Assembly (NCBI GenBank): GCA_008360955.1
Contig: LUCM01009357.1
Location: 1 to 64,000 of the forward strand
Direction of reading: 5' to 3'
From: Fasciolopsis buskii
Taxonomy: Eukaryota; Platyhelminthes; Trematoda; Plagiorchiida; Fasciolidae
Length of the DNA stretch: 64,000 nt
The translations under genes were made by a program, and so were the position numbers. The notes beneath the pieces were generated by a model. The model saw only the letters and a program-made list of their open reading frames with translations. It was not told the origin of the DNA and ran no database searches. Below are positions 49,185-59,949 of this stretch, one piece after another (the first letter of the stretch is position 1; every line of letters begins with the position of its first letter).

Positions 49185-49404
49185 GTTGCCAGGACTATCT
49201 TCGTTACTAGTAAGAATGCACTTCAAGTTTTATCCTTTGAGAGGGTTTCTTTCAATTTTTCCTAAGCGAGCAAACAACTTAGAAGGGTATAACAAGTTGG
49301 GGCAAGTATTTCGAACTTATTGCTTGAAATGTCCATTTTGCAACAGTTTTTACGGTTATCACCTCTCATGCACCCATCAACAAAACGAACGCGTCGCCAA
49401 TTAA
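49185..49404 (+). CDS. Candidate terminal exon with Cys/His motif
   Basis: A strong acceptor (GCTGTTTATCACTTTAG) precedes one base and 72 open codons to TAA. The C-terminal part has evenly spaced cysteines and histidines (CLKCPFCNSFYGYHLSC, then TH), which could bind zinc. The start is basic and hydrophobic (FYPLRGFLSIFPKRA). No family match was made. The minus strand is also open here. Confidence 0.28.
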
Positions 49405-49800
49405 CGCGCACACCACCTCCCACTTTTGCCCAGTGTAGTTGCATATCGCGGTTTATTGTCTGATTAACCAATTTTCCATATCCAGTGATACTTGAATCAG
49501 TTGAATTTTATCTCATTCCGGCCGGGGTCAAGGTGACGAGAAATATTGATAATAATCCGCCTCAGGATTGGACAGAAAAAACTTCCTCCTTAGACGGAAA
49601 AGGAAACTAAATACCTGTGTCCACTGCCGGATTTGACTGCTTTCCCAAATACAAAATATGCGTTTTTCATGGCCTATTTGTTGAATATCTCGTAAACCGT
49701 GAGCTTGTTCAGATTAAAATGCTTAATATGCTCATAAAATCATTAATCGATAGAATTACTTAATTCGCTCACAATCGCAAAAGATGTCATTGATACCGGT

Positions 49801-50196
49801 TCACGGGCTCGCCGTCAAGATATAAATGCGAACCATTAAATTAGCGGCCTTAAGCAGCCGAGGGTGAAAATCAACTTTTGTATAAATTACGATCCTTTCT
49901 AAACGATAATTCTTCAGTTCGTGATTTGTAGTGGATATTAGACCCAAGCTGATGTAGAATATTCCAATTGTTGATTTATTGACGCATGCAAGCGTAGTCA
50001 GAAGTAGAATACGGGCGTCTGTCGAAATAATTATCGTTTGAGTATGAATTATGATATGTTGTATGACTCTTCGAAACAAGTTTACGAAATACGCGCACTC
50101 CCATTTTTCGTACTCAAACGAGTTCACCGTTTCATTTAAGTTCAATAGTTTAACTGGTTTTGTTATGGTCAAAAAAAGATATAACAGAAGGAACCA
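49801..50196 (-). CDS. Candidate terminal exon, membrane protein
   Basis: A poly-T acceptor (GAATTTATTTAG) opens 131 codons to TGA in AT-rich DNA, starting WFLLLYLFLTITK. A second hydrophobic region is ARILLLTTLACV with STIGIFYISLGLIS, followed by a soluble basic tail (LERIVIYTKVDFHPRLLKAA). Length, acceptor and two membrane-type segments together favour coding, but a few frames this long are expected by chance. No family recognised. Confidence 0.33.
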   Translation of the reverse strand, partial: WFLLLYLFLTITKPVKLLNLNETVNSFEYEKWECAYFVNLFRRVIQHIIIHTQTIIISTDARILLLTTLACVNKSTIGIFYISLGLISTTNHELKNYRLERIVIYTKVDFHPRLLKAANLMVRIYILTASP

Positions 50197-50236
50197 CTAA
50201 ATAAATTCATGATATTTGTCAATATTCCCCTTTACC

Positions 50237-50428
50237 TGGTGAGTGGTGGTCAAACGGGTGAAGTCATGACGTTTGGACGTGAGTGTCGCGGGTTCGAGTC
50301 TTCCCACCGACGGTCAACTTCCCCACTTGGCTGGCCTCTATTGGCCGCGGCCTCGTTCCTGAAAAAATGACGTGCATTGCTATATTACTGATAAAGGAAA
50401 TAAAAGATAAGAGATAAGAGTTAAGAGT
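50237..50428 (+). mobile_element. tRNA-derived SINE
   Basis: Plus-strand copy with A box GTGGTCAAACGG, B box GGGTTCGAGTC, GGCCGCGGCC and a tail with GATAAGAGATAAGAG units. The tandem heptamer-like tail is seen most clearly here and in the 36.0 and 55.7 kb copies. Confidence 0.9.
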
Positions 50429-50878
50429 ATTACCTCGAAATGAGCTTTAGCGTATATCACGATCTGCCATAACGGTAAATTCCCTACTTCTATCACCGAA
50501 TTTCCCTCAGCTCATTCAGTGGAATGTTCTCTCTCGGATTTCGAAATTCCATCACCCAGTGTACTCAAGATGTAAGCAAATTTTCATAACTTATCGTGAT
50601 TGCCGTAGGCTAGATAGTAAAATCTATCTTTCAGCAACTGTTCCCACTGGAGAACAGAAGATATTTGAGGAGGTGAGGTAGTGGGATAGAGGCGTGGATG
50701 ATGAACGTCTGTCTGTGCCGAGGTGTGCACCGGTGATTGAAAACGAACACGTAAATCTAGTACCAGTTCTAATGAACTGAAATCACTTTTGAACTTTAAT
50801 TCTGCTTAGAAAATTTCCCCATCACATTATAGGACCGATTAAATGGCACGGTGTTTGCACATCTACCGTGTTGGTCCC

Positions 50879-51306
50879 NNNNNNNNNNNNNNNNNNNNNN
50901 NNNNNNNNNNNNNNNNNNNNNNNNNNNNNNNNNNNNNNNNNNNNNNNNNNNNNNNNNNNNNNNNNNNNNNNNNNNNNNNNNNNNNNNNNNNNNNNNNNNN
51001 NNNNNNNNNNNNNNNNNNNNNNNNNNNNNNNNNNNNNNNNNNNNNNNNNNNNNNNNNNNNNNNNNNNNNNNNNNNNNNNNNNNNNNNNNNNNNNNNNNNN
51101 NNNNNNNNNNNNNNNNNNNNNNNNNNNNNNNNNNNNNNNNNNNNNNNNNNNNNNNNNNNNNNNNNNNNNNNNNNNNNNNNNNNNNNNNNNNNNNNNNNNN
51201 NNNNNNNNNNNNNNNNNNNNNNNNNNNNNNNNNNNNNNNNNNNNNNNNNNNNNNNNNNNNNNNNNNNNNNNNNNNNNNNNNNNNNNNNNNNNNNNNNNNN
51301 NNNNNN
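50879..51306. other. Assembly gap (N)
   Basis: 428 consecutive N. Open frames spanning it are artefacts. Confidence 1.
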
Positions 51307-51548
51307 GGTCATCTGTAACATTTCGTATTTAACCACATATGAAGAATCCAACGGAATGCAATGAAGGTCGTCTCCTCCTCCTCGGAGGAAATATTTTATA
51401 CTATGCTTGCTTCTACACAGAAACTATAGGCTGAGTCGTTTTCCGAACATGAGTATGATCAACTGAGGGCCACGAGTATAACGAAATAATAAGGTGTGAT
51501 TACAAAATCTATCGAACTGGTGGTGAACTGTATTTAGAAGAAAAACAG

Positions 51549-52195
51549 GTTGGCAAACAAGCTCGTTTTCAGTGATTAGCGTTCATGCTATTACATCATA
51601 ATATGTCGGGAAGAATTCAAAGGTGACATGCTAGCAGAGAACGCGAATAAGACTGACTAACGCAGCCAAAATTTGAGTCATGTTCAAATCGCGCCTCGTC
51701 ATGTCATTACGGTTGAAAGACAAAGTTCCTGATTCTGCAGCCTCGTTTTGTATCTATTCATTCACGTGTTCCTGTGGCACAATGTGCATCGGCCGCACGA
51801 CCAGGCGCTTGTCTGAACACATCCGTGAGCACCACCCCGCGTTGTTGGGCACCGGGACAGTCTTGGTTGGCAAAGTGTCGCCTTTTGAGCACTGCGGAAG
51901 CTGCCCGGATCCGTCTTCACAATCCTCCACTGTGTTCTCAAAAAAAAACAATTTGTGGTTGCGCTTCAACTCCCCTGGCCCACCCTCCGTCCCAATGCCA
52001 ATTCTAGACAATAAAACAATTAACACAACACATTCTTGTGTATTCAGGTTATGCATGTGACACCACATATCCCTTCCCCACCCATATTTGTATTCGACTA
52101 ATCCAATCCATCCTATATTGAAAATTTTTGTCTAGATATATAGTGATGTAATGGCATGAGTACGAATCACTGAAAACGAGCTTCTTCGCCAAATT
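51549..52195 (+). mobile_element. PLE 3' fragment with flanking inverted repeats
   Basis: 51680-52060 encodes the GIY-YIG nuclease end of the same family as the 22.8 kb element. Shared strings include FKSRLV, RLKD, VPDSAA, YSFTCSCGTMCIGRTTRR and REHH. Here the frame is cleaner (126 codons, with a CGSCPD segment after it). The fragment lies between two inverted copies of about 57 bases (51549-51605 and 52138-52195), sharing AAGCTCGTTTTCAGTGATT exactly. Inverted terminal copies are known for PLEs. The RT domain is missing, so the element cannot move by itself. Confidence 0.8.
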
Positions 52196-53493
52196 GGGTT
52201 TTCTCAATGTGCTCGGTGGGGATTTTCAAGAAATTGTATTAAACTGTTATTCATTTGAAATCTGGGCCTGTTTGATTCATAGCACATTAATTTCGACCAA
52301 CACGTAACAAGAGCATCATCACAGGTCGTCACGCCAACTTTAACTGCGGCGTCCAATCACCATGACAGACCAGGGTTTTCTGATTCTCGCTGTGTCATGT
52401 CGTTTACATCCAAACCAAATAACTTTGTCGTGGTTTATTGATATTAAATAATAAACGTCAGTAATTCAGCATGTTGACCAGCTCGTCATCTGTAAATTGA
52501 AAAGGTGTTCGTTGTCATGGTGATTACGGAAGACTTTCGTCTATCCTTGGGCAAACGACTCACCAGTATCAAGTAATACAATAGTGTATGGTCATTTTTG
52601 ATATAGCTTGTTCATTCAACTAAACTTTTCGAACTCAGACAATTGTATGAATAAGTACCACTGGGACTTGAGTACGAATTTTCGAGACCAAACTTGGAGT
52701 GGTCAATTTCCAATGCTCGATAACCACTGCGATGGATTCACTAAAATTGTGTTCAACTAAGTTGAAAAGTCTTTTGTTAGAATTCCCGCGTGGTTCATCA
52801 TTATTTTTTTGATACGTGACTCGCTTTGTCAGACACCAAGAATTCGACAGACGCGTGGCTATCTAATAATTGCTCGGAGCTGATTCCACTGTGACTAAGC
52901 TGTGAAAGTCCTTACCTGTTCTATCGGATTAACGTACTTGAACTTTTTTCGTCAGTTCGCCTATTGTGCCCACCGCGAATTCGTCGTTATCTGGAACAAA
53001 CGAAACTGAACCAATCCCTCCCGGTATCCAGGATAGAAGTCTTGCACATTTGATGACATGGTCATGTCACTTGAAACCAACAACGCACAAACTGATCAGT
53101 TCGATTGACTCATCTGATTCATGTGTCCAGTAGATAACCGATGGCTTCGTCCTTTGACATGGTCTACTTAGAAAATCCGTTTGCACCCTAAATCAGATCA
53201 AGTTGACCGATTGTTCTGTACACTTCCGAAGTTGATGGATCGCAACAATGCATTCACACCCTTATTGGGAATAGAGTATGAATAAAAAAAGCAAATGAGG
53301 GAATGTCGGAATTTCAGATTAAACACAACTTTGTTTCATTACGAACAACAGTCGAATCCCGTAGGAGACGCGAAAGACAAAGAACGGCTGTCGAACAGTA
53401 GACAGACGTTCGCCCGTGGATCGGTTCATATTTGTTGTCCGTAGATGAAGGGCGGGGGGGGATGAGGCTGCCAAATTTGGTCTGAGCTCATCC
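52196..53493. other. No supported gene
   Basis: AT-rich DNA with no frame, repeat or signal I can support. A poly-G run lies at 53453-53460. Confidence 0.35.
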
Positions 53494-54522
53494 ATGTCGG
53501 AATTTCTCGATGAGGCGGTAATGAAGAATCTAGCCAAAACTTTGCATGACACATATAGAATAATGAACAACATAATCAAAGGCGTCAACTTCACAACGGA
53601 GTTGGAGAAAAAAGGAGAGATGGTATTTCTCGACGTGATGGTTAAAAGGAACGCTAACGGCACACTGGAGACAAAAGTATACCGCAAACCAACAAATGAG
53701 GATCGTTTATTAACCAGTCATAGCCATCATATTCGATCACGCATCCGAATCGTATTCAATAAAGCTAAAACTCACTACAGCACAGAAGAACTAAGAAAGC
53801 AAGAAGAAACCTATTTGTTCAAGCTGTTCGAGAAAAAAATGCATATCCCAGAGATTTCCCCTGGAAGAACCGTGCACTCCATTCACTAAGGAACAAACAG
53901 AGTGGAACAGTCAAACGGAAGGATTATTCCCTCTCATACATCAAAATTGTGTTTGAATTAACTACTTCGACCTCAAGGAATCACAGTTGCTCATACATTC
54001 CCGCTCAAACGGTGAGAAGACTCATATCAAAACCAAAACACCGACGAAAAACGGAGTAAATAATAAAAGTCGTTTACAAAGTCAAGTGCATGGACTGTGA
54101 CAAGTGCTATATCGGTCAAACCAGGAGAACAGTGACTACTCCAATGTACCAGCACAAACTGGCTCCAAGAAAACACGACCCATGCTCTCTGTCACCCATA
54201 TCCGTCCATGAAGACCAGAAAGGACATTAATTCAATCTGGATAACGTTGAGATCATGAATAAAGCAACTACGAGGCACTCAGGGAAATTCTTGGAAGCTT
54301 GGTATTTTTCAAATAATTCGATTAATAGACACGTCGAATTGGGTCACGTATACATCCGGATGAGAGGAAGACAATTCCGCTAACTGAGAGAACCAGAATT
54401 CAAGTCATTGCAACCTAAAATCACAAATCTGGCTCATTTTATACGGATCTGTCTACGGATGATGAAACGTTTGCGAACTAAACCCCAGGCTTAAAGATCA
54501 AAATCCCACGGGAGTCAACAAT
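53494..54522 (+). mobile_element. Penelope-like retroelement, second family
   Basis: 53494-53889 encodes the part of the RT after the catalytic site: VNFTTELEKKGEMVFLDVMV and TLETKVYRKPTNEDRLLTSH, the standard FLDV and VYRKPT blocks. After a frame break, 54060-54380 encodes a GIY-YIG domain: VYKVKCMDCDKCYIGQTRRT, HEDQKGH, then LEAWYFSNNSINRHVELG. It is a different subfamily from the 22.8 and 51.7 kb copies, whose nuclease reads TMxIGRTTR. The catalytic YVDD is absent, with at least one stop (GH followed by a stop) and one frameshift. The dispersed GATGAAACGTTTGC repeat follows at 54455-54522. Confidence 0.85.
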
Positions 54523-54535
54523 TTGGGCTACGACT

Positions 54536-54722
54536 AACATTGATTTCCACATCTTTTGGGATCGTCGAGGTAAGTAATCTCATCTGCAATTTTATCTTGA
54601 ATCCAGGAATCTCGGGGCATCACGAGTCCGAGCGGATTTTATTCACGATGAGTTACGAGGACAAGGAAATCGTCCCAATTTCCATTTGGCCAGCGAACGA
54701 CAAGAGTGAGAGACATCGATAA
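54536..54722 (+). CDS. Possible last exons with a 37-base intron
   Basis: A perfect donor (GTCGAG|GTAAGT at 54570) and an acceptor (TTATCTTGAATCCAG, ending 54606) enclose only 37 bases. Splicing joins DFHIFWDRR to GISGHHESERILFTMSYEDK and a stop at 54722. Introns this short are known in schistosomes. The upstream side merges into the PLE-associated repeat, so the first exon is not delimited. It may be a chance arrangement, since the unspliced frame is open too. Confidence 0.25.
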
Positions 54723-55686
54723 ACTCATATACGATCAAATCTGGCGAAATGTGGAAAGCCTTCATTCTGGCCGATAGATCCTTGGCTATCCGAACGATTT
54801 TGAATTGATTTTCAGCATCCTATTTTCAGTAGATTTTCTCGATAGAAAAGTGTTATGTGAATGACATTTTGACAATTATATGTACGTAATTCACAACTAC
54901 TTGTGACTAGTTTGCAAAATTGATGTTTCTGTGCTTGACTGATGGTTTTTTTGAAAAGAAAAACATAGAAGCACAGATCTCAGGTCAATCGGTCAATTTT
55001 ACACGAGAAGGCGAATGTCACTACCGGACCATCAGCTTTTGTCGTGACAGTCTTTGATTGCAAACATCCAATTAGATTGAACGGTTCGTTTGTCCTGTCT
55101 CACTTTGAAGCTGTTGGACAATGCTGGCGGTCATTGAGGGTGAATTCTGAACAAACGTTGCTCGCTACTTCTGATTAGCCTTGACAGAAGCTAATGAGAC
55201 AGTGGTAATATGCACGCACTTCTGTTGAAAGGCCTAGGTTACAGTCTTGGAGGCGATTGAGGATAAGCATCACTGATGAGCTCCAATAAGAATGAAACTC
55301 AAGTATGGTATATCCTGGATGTTGGCCGGTTGTCCCGAGACTCGTATGTGAGAACTACTGTGCGCAAAAGGCGGTAAGCCAACAGTAGACTTCGATGATT
55401 CATAAAATCGCAGCAGCAACGCGACATCTTCTAGCGCAGCAACGGCTGTTATAACAAACAAGATTGAAAAACACGGAAAATCGAAATGCACAGCATGGGA
55501 ACCCAAGGAGTCGGACGAGAGTAGCACGGTCATTTTTGAAAGGTCCGCCTACATTTCATATGACACGGAGACCTGGAACGACATAGACTTTCACCAAAAA
55601 GTATTTTGATTTTCGAAAATATGAAATCCGGGATATTTCCCTCGTGTGTCATACATACCGAGGACACATTGACTCGTTGCTCTACC
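54723..55686. other. No strongly supported gene
   Basis: A minus-strand ATG frame at 55270-55533 (87 codons) has one hydrophobic stretch (CFSILFVITAVAAL) and no splice support. Confidence 0.3.
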
Positions 55687-55868
55687 CAGTAGTGGCCGAA
55701 CGGATAAGGTCGTGGCATTCGGACGTGAAGGTCGCGGGTTCGAATCCTACCACCGCCGGTCAACTTCCCCACTTGGCAGCCTTCTGCTGGCCGCGGCCCT
55801 CTTCCTGAAAACTGATGTACATTGTTGTTTCATTAATAAAAAAGAAGTAGAAGATAAAAGATAAAAGA
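55687..55868 (+). mobile_element. tRNA-derived SINE, well preserved
   Basis: A box GTGGCCGAACGG, B box GGGTTCGAATCC, CCACCGCCGGTC, CCGCGGCC, and a tail with GATAAAA repeated. Among the closest to the family consensus, so it may be one of the youngest. Confidence 0.92.
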
Positions 55869-56136
55869 CAGTCACTTGTCTGCATTGCAGTGTACAACCA
55901 CATTGGTGATGCAATAGGTCGATCGACCGACTAGTCTCCTGATTGTCCCGTCTATCGTTATGCTATTTATGACTGAATGTGGAGGGCTTACGCAGCCGCC
56001 CACACTCTTCCGAACAAACTATTGATTCGAATTCTGTCCAACTATGAGCCTGGTCAACAGCGGAATACGCAGTTACGGTGTAGAACCTTCTTGAGGCAAG
56101 CTAATCGAATGCTTAGACTTAGAGACCGACAGTACG

Positions 56137-56166
56137 GATTGATTGATTGACTGATTGATTGATTGG
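56137..56166. repeat. (GATT)n microsatellite
   Basis: Seven GATT units with one GACT change, 70 bases upstream of the four-exon gene start. Confidence 0.85.
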
Positions 56167-56234
56167 TTTGGTGAAAAATGCAGAATGTCCATTTCACTGC
56201 AGTTTTTAACAAAAACGTTTGGGGTTGAAATAAT

Positions 56235-57902
56235 ATGATTTTGTCCGGTCATGCGAAAGACTTTGGCCGTTTACATCGGTGAGTTCAACGCTGAAAGTGT
56301 GATGAGTTATTGCCTAATCACAAGCAGAAATAGAACGATACCATTCGATTACTATTTTATATTTCAACTTCCATCGTCATATCACACGCGTTACACGGTC
56401 CTGAAAAATTTCCTCACAGCCATACCTAACGATTTGTCAAATGATCGAAACAAAAAAATTGCAAATACTCATACGAGCTGTTCTAAACAGATTTCGAGGT
56501 TACGCCTCTGATGTGGCACAATTGAACAAATCAATTTACCAACAATTATGCCATCTTCATAAAATTCACTTTTGCCTCACTTCCGTGAGTTGTTTGACTA
56601 CAAAAAATGAGCATGTAAGTCGAACACAAGATGTTATTTTTCTCTTGTAACTTCATCTCAGATGATGAATGGTCTAAACAACAGGTAGATCGAATGGTTA
56701 GTTGACCACCCGGGATTCACATCACCAATCGCTTGCTCGGTTCAAGAATCTTTCATTAGTCTGACCTGATTTTGGGACAGTTATACAACGGTTATATAAC
56801 GTAATTTGATTAACTATTCATTCCGATACCGGCTTTTCACTGAACTGTTAATTTTATGATATGTTCTAATCAGGTTCACCAGACGTGTGGTGTGTTGATG
56901 CGTATGTGATTAGGTTAAGTGAACCGGTTTTCGTGCGAGTAAATCATGTCAATGAATTGGTTGTTTTTCATTTGTTAACGACACGACAGAAACGTGCCAC
57001 GTCATTGGTGAATGCACGTTTTTCCACCCAAAGTCTTTAAGTTTTTCGTTTCTCCGATATTCGGTTCACGAATGTGTTGCTTTCGAACAGACGAATTTAA
57101 CATAGGCTAACATTTTTCAAGTCACCGGGTTGTCATTCATAACCTTCTTTGCTTTTTCAAACAACCGGTAATTGAAGATTCGAAATATCCATTGATAAAA
57201 AGACTCTGGTTGGTGTCAACAGAGCATTGCCTTCCTAGTCCCTAGGCCATGCATCGGACAATCGTACACTACGCGCACGAGAAGCTGTTCTGTCTCCTTG
57301 CTCATATTACGTGCCATTGACCAATTGATCTACAATTTGTTGTAAGTAACAAATTACAGTTAGTGTATGCGTTCAACCGTTCTCATTTTCCACCCACGCG
57401 GTTTCGAAACACACTTGTCTCCGTGACACTGACGGTTAATGTCCTGTTTTCTTGAATTTTATGGCGAAAGCAAATTGAATGCAACGTGGACCGTCCACCC
57501 TGTCCAGTCCCGGTGATTCTGCTGTCTTCGACGAATCAAAGTGGCTGAACGTTCTTGTTTTTTCCTCGTTCAAAAGAGAGAGTAATTACTTAATTAATTA
57601 TTCGATCTACTACAAAGAAGTTTTAAATTAGTCGGCCAGTAATACGAAAAGATGAGCCTCTATTACATTAGATTTCTCTGGGTAATCTATCAACAATCAG
57701 AAAAGAAGTGCAAACAGTGAGGCAATCACGAGAACTAACCGAGAAAATCTGTCCATGGCAAGTCACGTGGCTCCTGGTCGATAATTTGTCATCGGCAATA
57801 CGAATCGATTGTAGTGACGACCAAATTTATTCTAATCCAACAAACGAGAATTTCCCATCCAATTCACACAGTCTTTCCATCGTAGATATCATTTCAGAAT
57901 AA
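56235..57902 (+). CDS. Four-exon gene, unknown small protein
   Basis: Best host gene model in the window. Exon 1 (56235-56278) starts ATG, 14 codons plus two bases, donor CATCG|GTGAGT. Exon 2 (56491-56584) follows TTCTAAACAG, completes an arginine codon and adds 31 codons to TCC|GTGAGT. Exon 3 (57223-57341) follows GGTGTCAACAG and gives 39 codons plus two bases to TTGTT|GTAAGT. Exon 4 (57701-57902) follows CTATCAACAATCAG, completes a leucine codon and adds 66 codons to TAA, with AATAAA overlapping the stop. The introns are 212, 638 and 359 bases. All three donors are near-consensus and every phase fits. The product, about 152 residues, is mostly helical in look (AQLNKSIYQQLCHLHKIHF; SLLILRAIDQLIYNLLKEVQ) with an acidic, Asn/Ser-rich tail ending IVDIISE. 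No membrane segment, no signal peptide and no family recognised. Confidence 0.48.
57897..57902 (+). terminator. Polyadenylation signal overlapping the stop
   Basis: AATAAATAAATA contains two AATAAA hexamers starting in the last codon of exon 4. Their position supports this being a gene end. Confidence 0.4.
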
Positions 57903-58639
57903 ATAAATACAAAATCCAATTTAGATTAATTATTAAATGTTACTGGACGTGAATAACCAAGTCCTGACCAATATTTATTGATTTTTCTTCCATGGGGTGA
58001 AAATTTCCGACTACATTTGGATTAGTGATACTGGAAATTTGGACCATTTTGTGTTTTGTTCTTTTAACCACGAAGAAACAAAATTGTCAAGAATCCCAAA
58101 ACAATGTGCAACGTGCAACGGGATTCCTGTGTGAATTGAAATTGAGCTGCACACACACACACACACAAACAAACAAACAATTTCTACCATTTCATTGAAA
58201 TTCCGATCAATGCCCCCCCCAGAAGGAGTGAAATATTAGCATAAATTTTCATCTTTGCAAGAATTTCTAAAACAAATCACACGAAATCGTCCAATCATCC
58301 AATTCCGCAAGGTGACAGTGTCACAGTTTGTGAATTTTCCAGTTAGGGATTAATGAAGTCGAGTTTGTGGATTAGATCAGGCAGACAGAGTTGACGATTT
58401 CCGAGAGAAACATTGAAGATTAATGAGTGTCTACTAAAAGAAACGATTCCATTTAAGGATATTCAAGTAAGTGAGCAGTTTAATTTAGTGATCAGTTGGC
58501 GAATGTGTATTGAGTTGGTAAGTTCGGTTGTGGCCATTCGATTGGACTATTTAATACCCTACAACATTTTCGAAAAGATGAAATGATCTTAAGTCGAGTT
58601 TATTTTACAAATCTTACCGAATACATTGGTAGATGAAAT
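57903..58639. other. No supported gene
   Basis: A CA/CAAA microsatellite lies at 58150-58180. Donor-like sites occur at 58470 and 58518, without open exons. Confidence 0.35.
58150..58180. repeat. (CA)n-(CAAA)n microsatellite
   Basis: About nine CA units followed by three or four CAAA units. Confidence 0.88.
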
Positions 58640-58775
58640 GAACAGTGGTGTGTCGCGTCTTCTGACCCTGAGTGCTTAAAAGTGAACGAGAGAATTCTCC
58701 AGAAGAAATCCAAATGCATCTCGACCGTCGAAGGCAGCTGGGTTAGATGAATTCAATAAAGTTATTAGGGTGCAA
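58640..58775 (+). mobile_element. Possible LINE RT relic
   Basis: One frame reads NPNASRPSKAAGLDEFNKVI. The SKAAGxDE core is the motif at the start of the RT domain in many LINEs. It covers only about 25 codons, with a stop upstream, so it is a scrap at most. Confidence 0.35.
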
Positions 58776-58845
58776 TGTAAAGGTGTTCATTTGTTTTTTA
58801 GGTATATCAGCCACATTCATACCGTCGGCGAACAAACCACTACTG

Positions 58846-59020
58846 TTTTTTATCTTTTGCTTCCTTTATTACTGAAACAACAATGTGCATCACTTTTCAG
58901 GAAGCGGGCCGCGGCCAGCAGAAGGCTGCCAAGTGGGGAAGTTGACCGGCGGTGGGAGGATTCGAACCCGCGACCTTCACATCCAAACGCCATGACCTTA
59001 TCCGTTGGCCACCGCCGGCC
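58846..59020 (-). mobile_element. tRNA-derived SINE, well preserved
   Basis: Minus-strand copy. The 7-bp acceptor-like stem CCGGCGG with CCGCCGG is complete, the A box is TGGCCAACGG and the B box GGGTTCGAATCC. The palindrome GGCCGCGGCC and the AAAGGAAGCAAAAGATAAAA tail are present. It is the copy that shows best that the head is a tRNA-like fold. Confidence 0.92.
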
Positions 59021-59102
59021 ATGTCCACCGCTATAGTTGACGGTTTTTTGTGGTACCTCGAATTGCAAACCGTAAACCAGCAGAGGTTTTCTCGACTTAC
59101 CT

Positions 59103-59140
59103 GTGTGTTTGTGCGTGCGTGCGTGCGTGTGTGTATGCGT
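59103..59140. repeat. TG/TGCG microsatellite
   Basis: Mixed GTGT and GCGT units. Confidence 0.88.
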
Positions 59141-59372
59141 GAAGGGGAGAGCAAAGTGGAAATGTGATCTTTCATTCCTACTGCCGAGTAAATTTTTATC
59201 GAGGGGAGGGTACATCACTGTACTTGGTGTTGACCCGTATCTGCTCTTTCCTCAGTCCAGTCTCCAATCACATGAGTTGTTTTAGAATGGAGCAATCTAG
59301 CAAAGGGAACCCCCGCAGTGGTGCAACTGTTCGTTCGCAGTCTCATTTGCATTTATTCTAAGCCCAACCTGG

Positions 59373-59672
59373 TTACAAATAATCAACAATCTGATGTTTT
59401 TTCCCTAAGCGGCTACCTGGGGAGGCATCGATTAAGTTGCAGTTGTGTGCCCGTTGTCCATCCGTGTAGTTGGTACCGGTCACATGGAAAAAATGAATGT
59501 CAAGTCTTTGTTTGGCGAAAGACGATTGCAGCCCTAATCGCCCACGTTTGATACGGAGGAATTTTTCTTTGTCATACAGAAAAGTGTGGATTTCCATCCC
59601 ATGATTTGCTGTTAGCTCCTCAATGCACAAGATTGCACCAACCGTTGTATTTGTACGTAACGGTAAGTGCAC
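59373..59672 (-). CDS. Open frame with gene-like composition, unknown
   Basis: A minus-strand frame of 99 codons has balanced, soluble-protein composition: VGAILCIEELTANHGMEIHT, FLRIKRGRLGLQSSFAKQ, TGTNYTDGQRAH. An internal acceptor (GAGCTAACAG) and donor (CCCCAG|GTAGCC) could frame an exon of about 190 bases. On the opposite strand an 83-base stretch (59580-59662) is equally well framed by TTGTCATACAG and ACG|GTAAGT. Only one of the two can be right. Confidence 0.25.
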   Translation of the reverse strand: MHLPLRTNTTVGAILCIEELTANHGMEIHTFLYDKEKFLRIKRGRLGLQSSFAKQRLDIHFFHVTGTNYTDGQRAHNCNLIDASPGSRLGKKHQIVDYL

Positions 59673-59949
59673 TACGCGTTCAGAAGTTTGACCACATTAG
59701 CAATACGTTTGCGCAAATTAATCTTGCATCATCAGTCACGTGATTGTCCCCCTGACACACAAGGATCAGCTCGTGCGGCACTCGACTTAGTGGACTTTTA
59801 TTTGCTCGCTAAAAGTGTTCGTCCCATTGTACCGCATTTCTTTTGACCTCATTATTACTTGCAAATTGCGTTGTGTGTCCACGTTCCACGTATGGCAATT
59901 TATCTTATTTTGTGTATAGGATGGAAAATTGATAAATCCTACGGATAAA

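Noticed and set aside
50843..51364. Long open frames on both strands across 50.84-51.36 kb
   Set aside because: They exist only because the run of N has no stop codons.
55273..55295. CTGATGAGCTCCAATAAGAATGAAAC as a hammerhead core
   Set aside because: The core strings are present in order, but stem II cannot pair and no helix I or cleavage triplet fits.
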